From Mauremys mutica (lineage: Eukaryota > Chordata > Testudines > Geoemydidae), in NCBI RefSeq assembly GCF_020497125.1, contig NC_059074.1:197852915-197916914 (forward strand): a stretch of 64,000 nt of DNA, given 5' to 3'. Numbering within the stretch: the stretch's first letter is position 1; each line of letters begins with the position of its first letter. The notes below the pieces were generated by a model, which was given only the letters and a program-made list of their open reading frames with translations, had not been told where the DNA came from and did not search any database. Positions 12,675 to 22,129 of this stretch are shown piece by piece. The position numbers and the translations under genes are program-made.

Positions 12675-13369
12675 GCTTGTCTCCCTCACAAACAGAAGTT
12701 GGTCCAATAAGAAATATTACCTCATACACTTTGTTTCTCTAATATCCTGGGTCCAACATGGCTACAACACTACTGCATACATAGGGAGAGAAGGGATACA
12801 CACAGTCAGTATTCTCTTTATTTCTCACGCCCAACTAGCAGGGGAGCAAGGATGCAACTCAGACCTAAATCCCTGCCTCCAGTAGGGAAGAGGTGGCTTG
12901 TTAGGTCCCCCATGTGGCATTACACCCCACATTCTTCATAGAGGTAGGGTTATGATATGATTATGGCATAACTAAAATGTATTTTATGCAAGATGGGTCA
13001 TGTGAGATATCATTGGAAAGGTTATGACTTACTGAATATGATTATCCTATTTGTATGCATGTGTCATTTTTGTATCTGAATTTAGGAATATTGTTTATGC
13101 ATCTATTACAAATGTGTTTATACCTGGGGAACGCCCACTAGACAGAATGCAATCAGTCTGCATGGCCGGTTGGGAAGGGCTATTAGGGAAAACAATAGGA
13201 TTTTGAAGATGCTAATCTCCCACCTTTCTGGGAAGCCTTTGAGTTATGGCTTCAGGGACATGTGACCAAGTCACCTGGTACTGGACTCCATGATGATACT
13301 AGTGTTTTTCCACTGACCAACGGTGGGAATCACACTGGGAGACAAAGGATTCCCGCCATATGCAAAAAC

Positions 13370-13378
13370 TATTTAAGG
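13370..13378 (+). promoter_or_regulatory. TATA-like box of LTR copy B
   Basis: TATTTAAGG stands directly after the conserved CATATGCAAAAAC block, at the position of TATATAAAGG in copy A. Confidence 0.45.
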
Positions 13379-13697
13379 CGGGGGAGTGACATCATCGTGG
13401 TTTGTTCTTCATTAATTCCCCACCCAAGAAAGAAGACAGCTGGAAACATCTGAGAACAACAAGACTGGAGTAGGGGAGAAAGGTTGAGCCCAGGCAAGAG
13501 GCTGTCTGGCCTGGGAAAGGAATATCTGGAGTTTTAAGCTGCGAGCAAGTGCAGCCTGCCTTCAAGAATCTCCGCAATCTGCCTAAAACAACATTTAGGG
13601 TGAGAGTTTGCCAGTTTCTTTAAGTATATTAAGCTTAGATTGTGCTTGTTTCATTTTCCTAGGTAATCTGCTTTGATCTGTTTGCTATCCTATATAA

Positions 13698-14008
13698 CAG
13701 GGGTAGGCAACCTATGGCACGCGTGCCGAAGGCGGCACGTGAGCTGATTTTCAGTGGCACTCGCACTGCCCGGGTCCTGGCCCCTGCTCTGAGGGGCTCT
13801 GCACTTTAATTTAATTTTAAATGAAGCTTCTTAAACATTTTTAAAACCTTATTTACTTTACATAGAACAATAGTTTAGTTATATATTATAGACTTATAGA
13901 AAGAGACCTTCTAAAAATGTTAAAATGTGTTACTGGCACATGAAACCTTAAATTAGAGTGAATAAATGAAGACTCGGAACACCACTTCTGAACGGCTGCC
14001 GACCCCTG
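13698..14008. mobile_element. hAT MITE inserted in LTR copy B
   Basis: The ends CAGGGGTAGGCAACCT and the complement of the right end CAGCAGGGGTCGGCAGCCG-type sequence are inverted. The flanks CTATATAA (13690-13697) and CTTTATAA (14009-14016) match at 7 of 8 bases. The internal phrase TATGGCACGCGTGCCGAAGG is one I recognise as abundant in turtle genomes. It is 311 bp and non-coding. The insertion separates the LTR's promoter half from its poly-A signal. Confidence 0.85.
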
Positions 14009-14468
14009 CTTTATAATCACTTAAAATCTATCTTCTGTAGTTAATAAACTTGTTTTTGTTTTGTTTAAAACCAGTGTTGTGTCATAACTTGGGGCAAAAA
14101 GCCATGTATACGCCTCTCCACATTGAAGGAGGGGGGCAAATTTCATGAGCTTGTGCTGTACAGTTCTCTGTGTAGCGCAAGACAGTACAATTTTGGGTTT
14201 ACCCTCTAGAGGGGTGTGTTCACTCAAGTGCTGGGCAATTCCTTAGCTGAGTCTTCCCATGCAGAGCTGATCTCAGCATCTGTGTGTAATAGCTGCAGCT
14301 GGGTGTGTCCCTAGCTGTATGTGTGCTGGTAAAATGCAGTCTGAAGCCTGAGGGAGTGCTTGGCTGGCTTGCCTCAGCAATACAGTTTAAAGGGAGCCCA
14401 GACTGGTAGGTCAGGAAGGCTCAGTGGTACCCAAGTTCCAAGTGGCACCCTGAGGGGAATCCATCACA

Positions 14469-16150
14469 CCCCACTTAGGAACATTCCATGGAAAAGAATG
14501 GAGGGGAGGAAAAGGGAATGATGAACATGGGAGCAGAGGGAAAGTGAGATTAGGGGAAAGAAAAGGAAGGTAGAAAATATAAGTAATAAGCAAAAAAGTG
14601 AATGGTTTGTAGATGAAAGGAAAGGAGGGAAGCAGCAATAAAGGGGGACAAAGAAAGGGAATGTAATGCATTTATTCAAGTTTCTGTGTTTGTTGTCCCT
14701 CCCTGGCAGAAAACGGGAGAGGAAAAGATGTCACTGAGGGTAAGGGAATGGAGAATACTCTGGCTGACTGCAGGCTTTGGAGAGGAAGTTTGGGGGCAGA
14801 ACACCAGCTCTGTTTCTGCCCAGTTTGATCACTGAAGCACAGCAGTAAGTAAATAGATGCTTCTGTGGAACTGCGGTGATGTCCCGGGAGCTCATTCATT
14901 TTCTAACCTTTTCCCAGCTTCTGGCCTCAGAAGGCTGGAGTTCACTGTAAGCCAGGCTGGATTTCAAAGCAAAGGTCCCAGAAATGGCAAACTGTCATTA
15001 ATTCACTATGACACTCCATTGCTGGAAGAATTGTTTCAAATGCACTCTGTAAAATAATTTAGAATCACAAAGTAATTATATCAGCAGCAGCCACACACTT
15101 CATATTTACAAATGTGAAAATCGAGCTATATAATATAATGATAGAATTAATGAAGAAAAAGGAGGAGACAGGCATTTTACTAAGAAATGCTAATCAACCG
15201 GTTTTTGAAATGTCCCTCATTTGCATTACAAACATTTTTTATGAAAATTCAACATTATGTTTCTCTGTGTTGCATTGTACTGCTCTGCTGAACATCAAAA
15301 AATATTCACTTTCTGAGAGCATGGGGGAAAACAGCATCAAAAATCATGATCAAAGATGACTTCAATTACTTGTTAATTTCACCTTAATTCCACTCTTGGG
15401 ATAGTAATCTGCCTCATAAATTTTCTTCCCTGTAACAAATTCTGATATATGCTTACGGGTCCCTAAATATATTCCCACAAGAAATACATGAATAAATATG
15501 CATCAGTTTCATTTACATAGCCTTCACCACACGTATGGTAGAATTGTTCATAAACTCATTACTGTTTACTGTGTGGAAAAAAAAACTCATTAAATTCCCC
15601 TTTGAAAATGGGAATTAAACTTTTATTTTTTTTAATTTATTTGCCGCATTCTCATCGGTATCCATTACAGAAGCTACTAAACTAGTCAAGGATGCACAAA
15701 CCCATTTTTGTTCTCAAATCAAATTAAAGTCAATATAATTTTTCCCAGCACCCTCTCAAAATAATCCACCAGTATAGTACATCTCTGACTGCACATTAAG
15801 CTTGCTCTCTCTTCTGACAATTAAGTAAAACATTTATTTTCCTGTTGAATGACGTCTAAGTTGATCTGAGCAATAACTATTCATTTTCTTAGCTAGTGTT
15901 GCTGCAAAACATTTACCATAATTTATTGTTGCAAACTACTTTAATTTCCCAAAGTACCAGAAGACCCTGAAAGATAAACTGAAAAGCTTTTTTGAAAAAA
16001 AAATCTATTTGAGACCCCAGATTACTGACAGACTGTATGTATAGATATAAAATGAACAAATTATATTTTTAAAACAAACACATGCCGCGTACACTCAGTT
16101 TCTTCATTATTTAGACCTGAATTTAGGATTCTCCAATGACCTCGTCATAA
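14469..16150. other. AT-rich DNA, purine-rich at 14475-14660, no gene seen
   Basis: 14475-14660 is G- and A-rich on the plus strand (GGAGGGGAGGAAAAGGG and similar), so the complementary strand gives leucine- and phenylalanine-rich shadow frames. The rest, 15360-16140, is AT-rich, low in CpG and without repeat ends. Confidence 0.4.
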
Positions 16151-16151
16151 C

Positions 16152-16973
16152 TATAAAGGGAATGGTAACAACCCTCCTGTATACAATACTATAAAATCCC
16201 TCCTAGCCAGAGGCACCAAAATCCTTTTACCTGTAAAGAGTTAAGAAGCTCAGGTAACCTGGCTGACACCTGACTCAAAGGACCAATACGGGGACAAGAT
16301 ATTTTCAAATCTTGGGAGGCGGGCGGGAAGGCTTTTGTTTGGGCTCTTTGTTTTGGTGGTGTTCGCTCTTGGGACTAAGAGGCACTGGACATCAATCCAT
16401 GTTCTCCAAATCTTTCTGAACAAGTCTCTCACATTTAAAACTTGTAAGTAACAGCCAGGCAAGGTGTATTAGTTTATCTTTGTTTTCTCAACTTGTGAAT
16501 TTTACCTTTGCTAGAGGGATGTATCCCTGTTTTGCTGTAACTTTGAAACTAAGGCTAGAGGGGATTCCTCTGGGCTCTTTGAATCTGATTACCCTGTAAA
16601 GTTATTTTCCATCCTGATTTTACAAAGATGATTTTTACATTTTCTTTTTAATAAAATCCTTCTTTTAAGAACCTGACTGATTTTTCCATTGTCCAAAGAC
16701 CCAGGGGTTTGGGTCTTTGATCACTTTGCAATCAATTGGTTAGGATATTATTCTCAAGCCTCCCCAGAAAACGGGGTGTAAGGGTTTGGGGGGGATATTT
16801 TGGGGGAAGAGGAACTCCAAGTGGTCCTTTCCCTGTAACTTGTTAAATCACTTGGTGGTGGCAGCGTACCAGGTTTTAACCTAAGCTGGTAGAAATAAGC
16901 TTGAGGGCTTTCATGCGGGTTCCCACATCTATGCCCTAAAGTTCAGAGTGGTGAAGGAACCCTAACACGTCTG
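16152..16973 (+). mobile_element. Solo LTR, second family
   Basis: It begins near ATAAAGGGAATGGTAACAACC and ends GGAACCCTAACA. Inside are a promoter-like region, a clear poly-A signal (TTTTAATAAAATCC, 16648-16661), and a G-rich U5-like part (GGGTTTGGGGGGGATATTTTGGGGG near 16785-16809). I recognise this sequence as a very common dispersed LTR in turtle genomes, from memory. There is no similarity to copies A and B. No internal genes adjoin it. Its class, ERV or Gypsy, is undecided. Confidence 0.6.
16648..16661 (+). promoter_or_regulatory. Polyadenylation signal of the LTR
   Basis: AATAAA stands in TTTTAATAAAATCC with T-rich DNA on both sides, roughly two-thirds into the LTR, where the end of R is expected. 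Confidence 0.45.
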
Positions 16974-17416
16974 CAGCAGATGAGGACACTTAATTAACGA
17001 AAACAAATTAAGGAAGTAAAAAAAGAACCGGAATTGCAAAAGTACTTTTTTTAAGTTGTTCAGTGCCTGGAATCATGTCATTAATCTCATACCCTGATTG
17101 CCTTTAAATACTTAAAACAAAGGGAAAGACTAAATCAGACATGGCATCAACTGGATCACCTGCAGAACATCTCTGCCAAGCAGCACTTTTTTTTTCCTAT
17201 TAAAAAACTTATGACAGTTTTCTTTACTCTGAAGAGGGCATTCTAACTAAGGGAACGCAGCCAGACTCCTGAGGAGTGACGTGTTTAATGTTACTTTGTT
17301 TCTAGGCATCTTAACAATAAGTCAACATGACTTTTTCCAAACCAAGTGCCCTGGGACATTACAGGCATGAACAATAATGATGAGACAAATATAGATAGGT
17401 AGGGAAAGGCTAACAC

Positions 17417-17854
17417 TAGAGCTGGACAGAAACTGGATTTTCTGTTTTGTGGGAAATTCTGAGAGGTTTTTTTTTCCATTCTGGAATGGTAACTAAACAT
17501 TTTGTAATTTCCTGCAAAATGAAACTTTAAAAAAAATCAGGTTGACTGAAAAATTTCATTTTGATAAAAATCAAAATATTTTGTTCTGATTTTGACATTA
17601 TAATTCCTTGTTTAATTTTCTATAAAAGAATTTTAAAACAAAAAGTCATTTTGAAAGGAAAAATTGAAATGTTCCATTTGGAAAATGTCAAAATGGAACA
17701 TTTCAACCTTATCAAAACACTGTTTTTTCTCTTTTCCTCTCCAAAACAAAGTTATCAAAATTGACACCTTTCTTCAAAATGTTTTGACAAATCAGCATTT
17801 TCTGAAACAAAAACTTTCAGTTGGAAAATTCCCTACTAGCTGTAGCTAGCTCTA
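17417..17854. mobile_element. Old hAT-like MITE, AT-rich
   Basis: The left end TAGAGCTGGACAGAAAC and the complement of the right end TAGAGCTAGCTACAGC share their outer bases. GGGAAATTCTG inside the left end pairs with the GGAAAATTCCC inside the right end. A 14-bp perfect hairpin (17666-17679 with 17691-17704) sits centrally. No clean 8-bp target duplication was found, so the borders are approximate and the superfamily is a guess. Confidence 0.5.
17666..17704. repeat. Perfect 14-bp inverted repeat with 11-base loop
   Basis: GAAATGTTCCATTT (17666-17679) is the exact complement of AAATGGAACATTTC (17691-17704). It lies in the middle of the element at 17417-17854 and is probably its central fold-back. 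Confidence 0.85.
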
Positions 17855-17862
17855 TGGGACAG

Positions 17863-18880
17863 AAATCATGGTTTCTGATCAGTCCAGAAAACAAGCAAAG
17901 TTGGAAGAAATATATGCAAGCATAACTTATTGGAAAGTAATGCAACCTCATTAGATAGGAAAAGTATCATTTAAACTCTAGAACTGATCACATGGAACAC
18001 AGCTGCTTAAAACACACACACATCCTTTTGTGTATGGAAAGTGAAGTAGCTTCGTGTTATGAAAGAAAAGATGGGAGAGCTGAAATTCAGAAATATAGGT
18101 TACACCACAACATTAAGGTCCTGGAGACAGCCATAGAAACTGGGGGTAAAAGTGTGCCAGTCTCTTCTGAAAATGAATATTATCAGGTTATGGCCAAGAA
18201 CATAGAAAAAGACCTCTTTATAGCCATTTTGTATCACAGAAAGAAGAAACAGCCTCAGTACGGAAAGTGGATGAATTGCAATCATAAAATGTATGGATTT
18301 TTGGAACAAAGACTATTAGGTGTTACTGCAGAGACTGGTATTTGAAGACTGACAAATCCTTATTTTCCCTGATGTTGGCCCAATAACAAAAGCAACATTT
18401 AATTCTTTTCTTCCAGCTACACAGACTTTCTTGGCATTGGGAGAAGGAGGAGAAAAATGACTTTAAGTATCCTGCCAAAAAAGTGAACATATAAGAAAAA
18501 ACAAACAAAACAAGATACATTGTGGGATCCAGAATCTGACAAGGAATAGTTGGACAGAATAAAAACGCAATCAAGACTGACATAGGATCAGACAGAGACC
18601 AGTTTAATAACATTATCATCAGACCCCCTCATACCCATTCACGTTGTGCTTCAGGATTTGCTGCCCCTCCTACTGTATTAATGTATGGGTTGGTTTGTTA
18701 TTATTTTCACTGGCAAGTACCTTAACATTATGCAGTCAACAAATATAACTCTATTAGATTTAATCAGTTTGGGCAGGATGCACGGTCAAATACCACTTTC
18801 GGAGAACTGTGGATATTTCCATATGAAAACAAGAACAGAGCCTAATGGATTTTTATCTGGTTTCCTAATGATCCAAAATG
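17863..18880. other. No feature recognised
   Basis: The 117-codon frame at 17992-18345 (plus) resembles no protein family I know, and an overlapping 69-codon frame on the other strand argues for chance. No repeat ends were seen before the target duplication at 18881. Confidence 0.35.
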
Positions 18881-19044
18881 TATACCAGCAGGGCCGCCCA
18901 GAGGGGGGGGCAAAGGGGGCAATTTGCCCCGGGCCCCGGGCTCCGCAGGGGCCCCCAAGAGAAGAGCAGAGGCTCCCGCCTCCGCCCCTCTCCTGGAGCC
19001 TCAGCGCATCAAGCGCCGAGTCTCCGGCCGAGCCCCTGAGCCCT

Positions 19045-19162
19045 GCTCTGAGCCACGTGGTGAGGGGGCGGGGCTGGGAGCTCCAACGGGGCCTGAGCCC
19101 CGCCCCGCTCAGAGCGGCGTGGAGCACACAGCCCCGCCCCCTCACCACACGGCTCTGAGCGG
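19045..19162. repeat. Long inverted repeat inside the GC-rich hAT
   Basis: GTGGTGAGGGGGCGGGGCTG (about 19059-19078) is the exact complement of CAGCCCCGCCCCCTCACCAC (about 19130-19149). The pairing runs on outside the core through GAGCC and GGCTC. About 50 bases lie between the arms. Confidence 0.75.
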
Positions 19163-19202
19163 GACGGAGCTCAGGCCTCGCCGGAGACGCGCTCGGTAAG
19201 AG

Positions 19203-19234
19203 GCTGGGGCTGGGGCTGGGGCTGGGGCTGGGGC
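19203..19234 (+). repeat. (CTGGGG)n tandem repeat
   Basis: Five GGGGCT hexamers in a row, with four or more G-tracts of four bases, could form a G-quadruplex on this strand. It lies inside the hAT body. Confidence 0.85.
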
Positions 19235-19272
19235 CGGGGCGGGAAGCGGGACCCGCCGCCGCTGCCGCCGCC

Positions 19273-19400
19273 GAAGCGCAGCCCGGTCTTCGGCGGCGGG
19301 GGGCCCCTTCTGTTCCGGGACCCGCCGCCGAAGTGCCCCGAAGGCCCGCGGCGGGGACCCCCCCGCCGCCGAATTACCACCAAAGACTGGGCTGCGCTTC
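19273..19400. repeat. Second inverted repeat in the GC-rich hAT
   Basis: GAAGCGCAGCCCGGTCTT (19273-19290) pairs with AAGACTGGGCTGCGCTTC (19383-19400) at 17 of 18 positions. The repeated phrase CCGCCGAAG recurs in both orientations from 19262 to 19510. Confidence 0.75.
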
Positions 19401-19552
19401 GGCGGCGGGTCCCGCTTTGGCGGTAATTCGGCGGCGGGGGGCTCCCGCCGCGGGTCTTCGGGGCACTTTGGGTTAGGGTCCCGGAACGGAAGGGCCCCCC
19501 GCCGCCGAAGACCCCGGGCCCCCGGAATCCTCTGGGCGGCCCTGTATACCAG

Positions 19553-21899
19553 TAAAACAGTATTACCTGGGTCCTTCACAGTACTAGTGGCCTAATTTCT
19601 TCCCAATCACAAGCATGAGAGTTAACCCAAGGAATACAACATTTATTTTGCAGCTATGGATGGTGATTAAATTGTAATAGCAGAAAGGAACATATGCTTT
19701 CTTTCTCCCATTCAACTCTGCACCTGTCTGTGGTGTGTTGCCACCAATTTTATTACAATCTTTATTTATTATTTAGAAATACACACAGATAAACAAGGTG
19801 TAGTATGGTATTGCCAGCAAAATTAAATGGAAGAATTTAACAGGACAATAAAATGGTGCTATGTGAACCTGGAGTTGTGTCCTTTGCTGTCCTGCATTAG
19901 CTGCTTTCCACAAAGATGCTAGGTCACCGAGACCTGCGTACTAGTTCTCAGCTGTCATGGGGAACTGGCATTTTTAGAGAGTAAGTAGGTTAGCTCTTTT
20001 ATAAAGACAGCTTTTGCAGCAAGCTAATCTGCTGAATTGGTTAACCTAACAGAGTCAAAATGAATAGCCTTCTGCAGCCACTGCCCAAATGGAATGTCAG
20101 TTGAAATTTTTCTCAGCCTGAGGATCAGACCAGATTATGTCTGGCCCCAGTGGGGGCAAGAAATCCGACATGAAGCACTCCACCAAGAGTACACATAATA
20201 GTACCTCTGTGCTCCTCGATAGCACTCCCCCAGAAATATCAATTACCCTGCAGGAGGCAGAGGAAGTATGATAGGGTATGGTTTGAAGATGGGTTATGAC
20301 TCTGTCCCTTTCTACACTATCCCAGAGAATGGACCCGCCACACAGGGGAAAAGAGGCTGCATTGTCTAATGGAGGGATGGCCAACTTGCCAAGGAGGAAA
20401 GGCACATCCTTTCCCTGGGCAATCGTCTTGGGGTGATCCAGCTCCACAATATCTCCAATGCATGGCATTGTATTAATTACATCATATTTTCCTTAACACT
20501 TTTCCATGTGGACTTTAGTATTTGGCATCCTGGATGTTTTGCTTCTAAGTTTTTTTAAATCGTCATCTGAATGGTTGAGATTTCAAACATCTTCAGGGCA
20601 CATGAAATATTATTTACTCATTAGAAATTTAGTTTGTGGACCACAGACTTGGTCTATTGAATCAATGTCAGTGGCATGAAAGCTCAGTATCCAGTGTAAT
20701 AAATTTCTCCTCAATTTTTTCTTGTTAACAATAAATCACCCACAAGGTCTATGTTAACTTGGAGTGAACTTTTCCATGCTCTATAGCCCCAATACAAACC
20801 ATTAAAATCTAGTAAGTCAGCATCTAAGTAACTGAATAGCCCATGTACTCTCTGTTCACCAGTTCCCATTCTCAGCTTCAGCTACTTCCTCTCCACTAGT
20901 CACAGAAGAGCTCCCCACTGTCTTCCTTGATTGCTGCTGTCCATTGATCATAGTCCCACTATGGAGCTCAATACTTTGGCTCCAAAAACAGCCCAGCCCC
21001 AACTTCCTCAGCCTCATATTGAATTGAATTTTTCTGTTTTTCCTCTCTCTTTATGTTTATTAAAGTTCATTTGTGTGACTGGGTAGTGGAAATTGGGGTT
21101 TCAGGGAGGGTAGAAGAAAGCGTTTAGAGATTGGTGCTTTGTGTTCTTTTCTACCAAGGTTATCATATGCTGAAGTGACATTCCTGGATTCTACTGCTGG
21201 CCTCACCTGTCTGGTGTGAGTGCCTGACAATCTCCTCATCTGAGAGTAGTGGATGCAAAACGATGAATGCTGGAAGATGAACTAAGCATAAACTACTGTG
21301 GCTACAGAACTCCATAGTAATGAAAAAATATTGGTAAGACAAGACCCCTCTAAAAAACAAAAAAGTGAAGGATTGAGAAGACGGAAGGGATAAACAATGA
21401 ACTATGGGGGTGAGTTCATGGAAAAAAAGAAACATTGGCTGGAGAGCCCCAATTTTACATTTTGACATAGCCCCCTTATTACTCAAAAGTGACACTGCAT
21501 GCTCTTCAGCCATGTCATCAGGACGGACAGGAACACCCCAGAACACTGTGTTTTCAAACTCTCCATCGACACACAAAGGGGTGAACACCCCTGATCCTTC
21601 CTGGAGCTGCCCTCAGACTTGTCCCAGAGATATGTGGATTTGCAGGATTGAGCCAGATCTGAGAACTTCACTACATAATACCTGATGTGACACCATCTAC
21701 TGTGATCAATTGGGCTGGCACAATGGCCCCCTTAATTCCTGACAGTGGGCTTGACTTTAGCTTACTTTTAAAAACATAACTATAATACATCATCACTTAG
21801 AGCCTGATCCAAAGCCACTTACATCAATGAAAAAAAAACCTTTCATCATCTGTAACCATAGGATCCATATACACAATTCGCGGCAATGAGCCTTCCAAT
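19553..21899. other. No gene recognised
   Basis: Short frames up to 141 codons exist (21163-21588, minus), but each is overlapped by comparable frames on the other strand and none is familiar. A relic phrase (GAGCCTGATCCAAAG, 21800-21814) belongs to an old dispersed amniote repeat. Confidence 0.4.
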
Positions 21900-21907
21900 C
21901 CAATCAA

Positions 21908-22125
21908 CAGACTCGGGCTAGCAGGGCTCACACTAGCATTAGAGCTCAAAAAATAAGTATGTAGACAATGCTTTAAAGTTGCAGCTTGGGATCGAGCTCA
22001 GGTTGCGAAGCCCACCCATCTCTGTAGGCTTCGGAGCCCAAGCTCCAGCCCAAGCCACAATGTCAAAAGGCTGTCTACAGAACTATTTTTAGAACACTAG
22101 TGCAAGCCCTGCTAGCCCGAGCCTG
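21908..22125. mobile_element. Fold-back MITE, nearly a complete palindrome
   Basis: The outer 30 bases (21907-21936) and the complement of 22097-22126 agree at 28 of 30. The pairing continues with more mismatches almost to the centre, where GCGAAGCC (near 22007) faces GGCTTCGG (near 22028). Flanks CCAATCAA and TCAATTCA agree at 5 of 8, compatible with a worn hAT duplication. No coding matter is present. Confidence 0.65.
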
Positions 22126-22129
22126 TCAA

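Larger units (their letters stand above)
12416..12778. mobile_element. Fold-back element built from two Penelope-like 3' ends
   Basis: The left arm (about 12416-12530) and right arm (about 12625-12725) are inverted copies of one sequence. Left GGTCTGGGAAATTTACTCA is the complement of right TGAGTAAGTTTCCCAGACC apart from one base. Left 'CAAGCTTTCGAGCTTACACAG' matches the complement of right 'CTGTGTAAGCTCAAAAGCTTG' with one change. The right arm continues to GTCCAACATGGCTACAAC, closely similar to the end of the PLE at 53130 (CGTGTTAGTCTG when complemented gives CAGACTAACACGG). This similarity makes me assign it to Penelope-like retroelements. A spacer of about 100 bp separates the arms. No coding capacity is left. 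Confidence 0.6.
12950..14468 (+). mobile_element. Solo LTR of the same family as copy A (copy B), interrupted by a hAT
   Basis: It shares an ordered set of blocks with 4650-6044: GATATCATTG near 13007, a block around GATTATCCTATTTGTATGCA, GGACATGTGACCAAGTCACCTG, GGTGGGAATCACA, CCGCCATATGCAAAAACTATTTAAGG, a poly-A signal TTAATAAAC (14040-14048), and an end in CCATCACA. No internal retroviral genes adjoin it. TATTTAAGG (13370-13378) takes the TATA position. The left border is approximate, and I found no clear short target duplication. Confidence 0.65.
18889..19544. mobile_element. GC-rich hAT element with perfect ends and perfect target duplication
   Basis: The termini CAGGGCCGCCCAGAGG (18889-18904) and CCTCTGGGCGGCCCTG (19529-19544) are exact inverted repeats of 16 bp. 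They are flanked on both sides by TATACCAG (18881-18888 and 19545-19552), an exact 8-bp duplication. This is the clearest hAT signature of the window and implies a fairly young insertion. The 656-bp body is extremely rich in CpG. It has a CTGGGG tandem array at 19203-19234 and several internal inverted repeats. Frames up to 157 codons here, on both strands, are composition artefacts and no transposase is encoded. Confidence 0.92.

Noticed and set aside
17992..18345. 117-codon plus frame, considered as a host gene
   Set aside because: No similarity I can recall, lysine/glutamate-rich as AT/purine-rich DNA gives, and an opposing frame over most of it.
18889..19544. CpG island with gene promoter
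   Set aside because: The CpG-rich segment coincides to the base with a transposon with target duplications, which explains it without a promoter.
18685..19579. Overlapping frames of 91 to 157 codons on both strands, proline-, arginine- and glycine-rich
   Set aside because: They lie mostly inside the GC-rich hAT, overlap one another on both strands, and have no start context or domain. They result from few AT-rich stop codons in such DNA.
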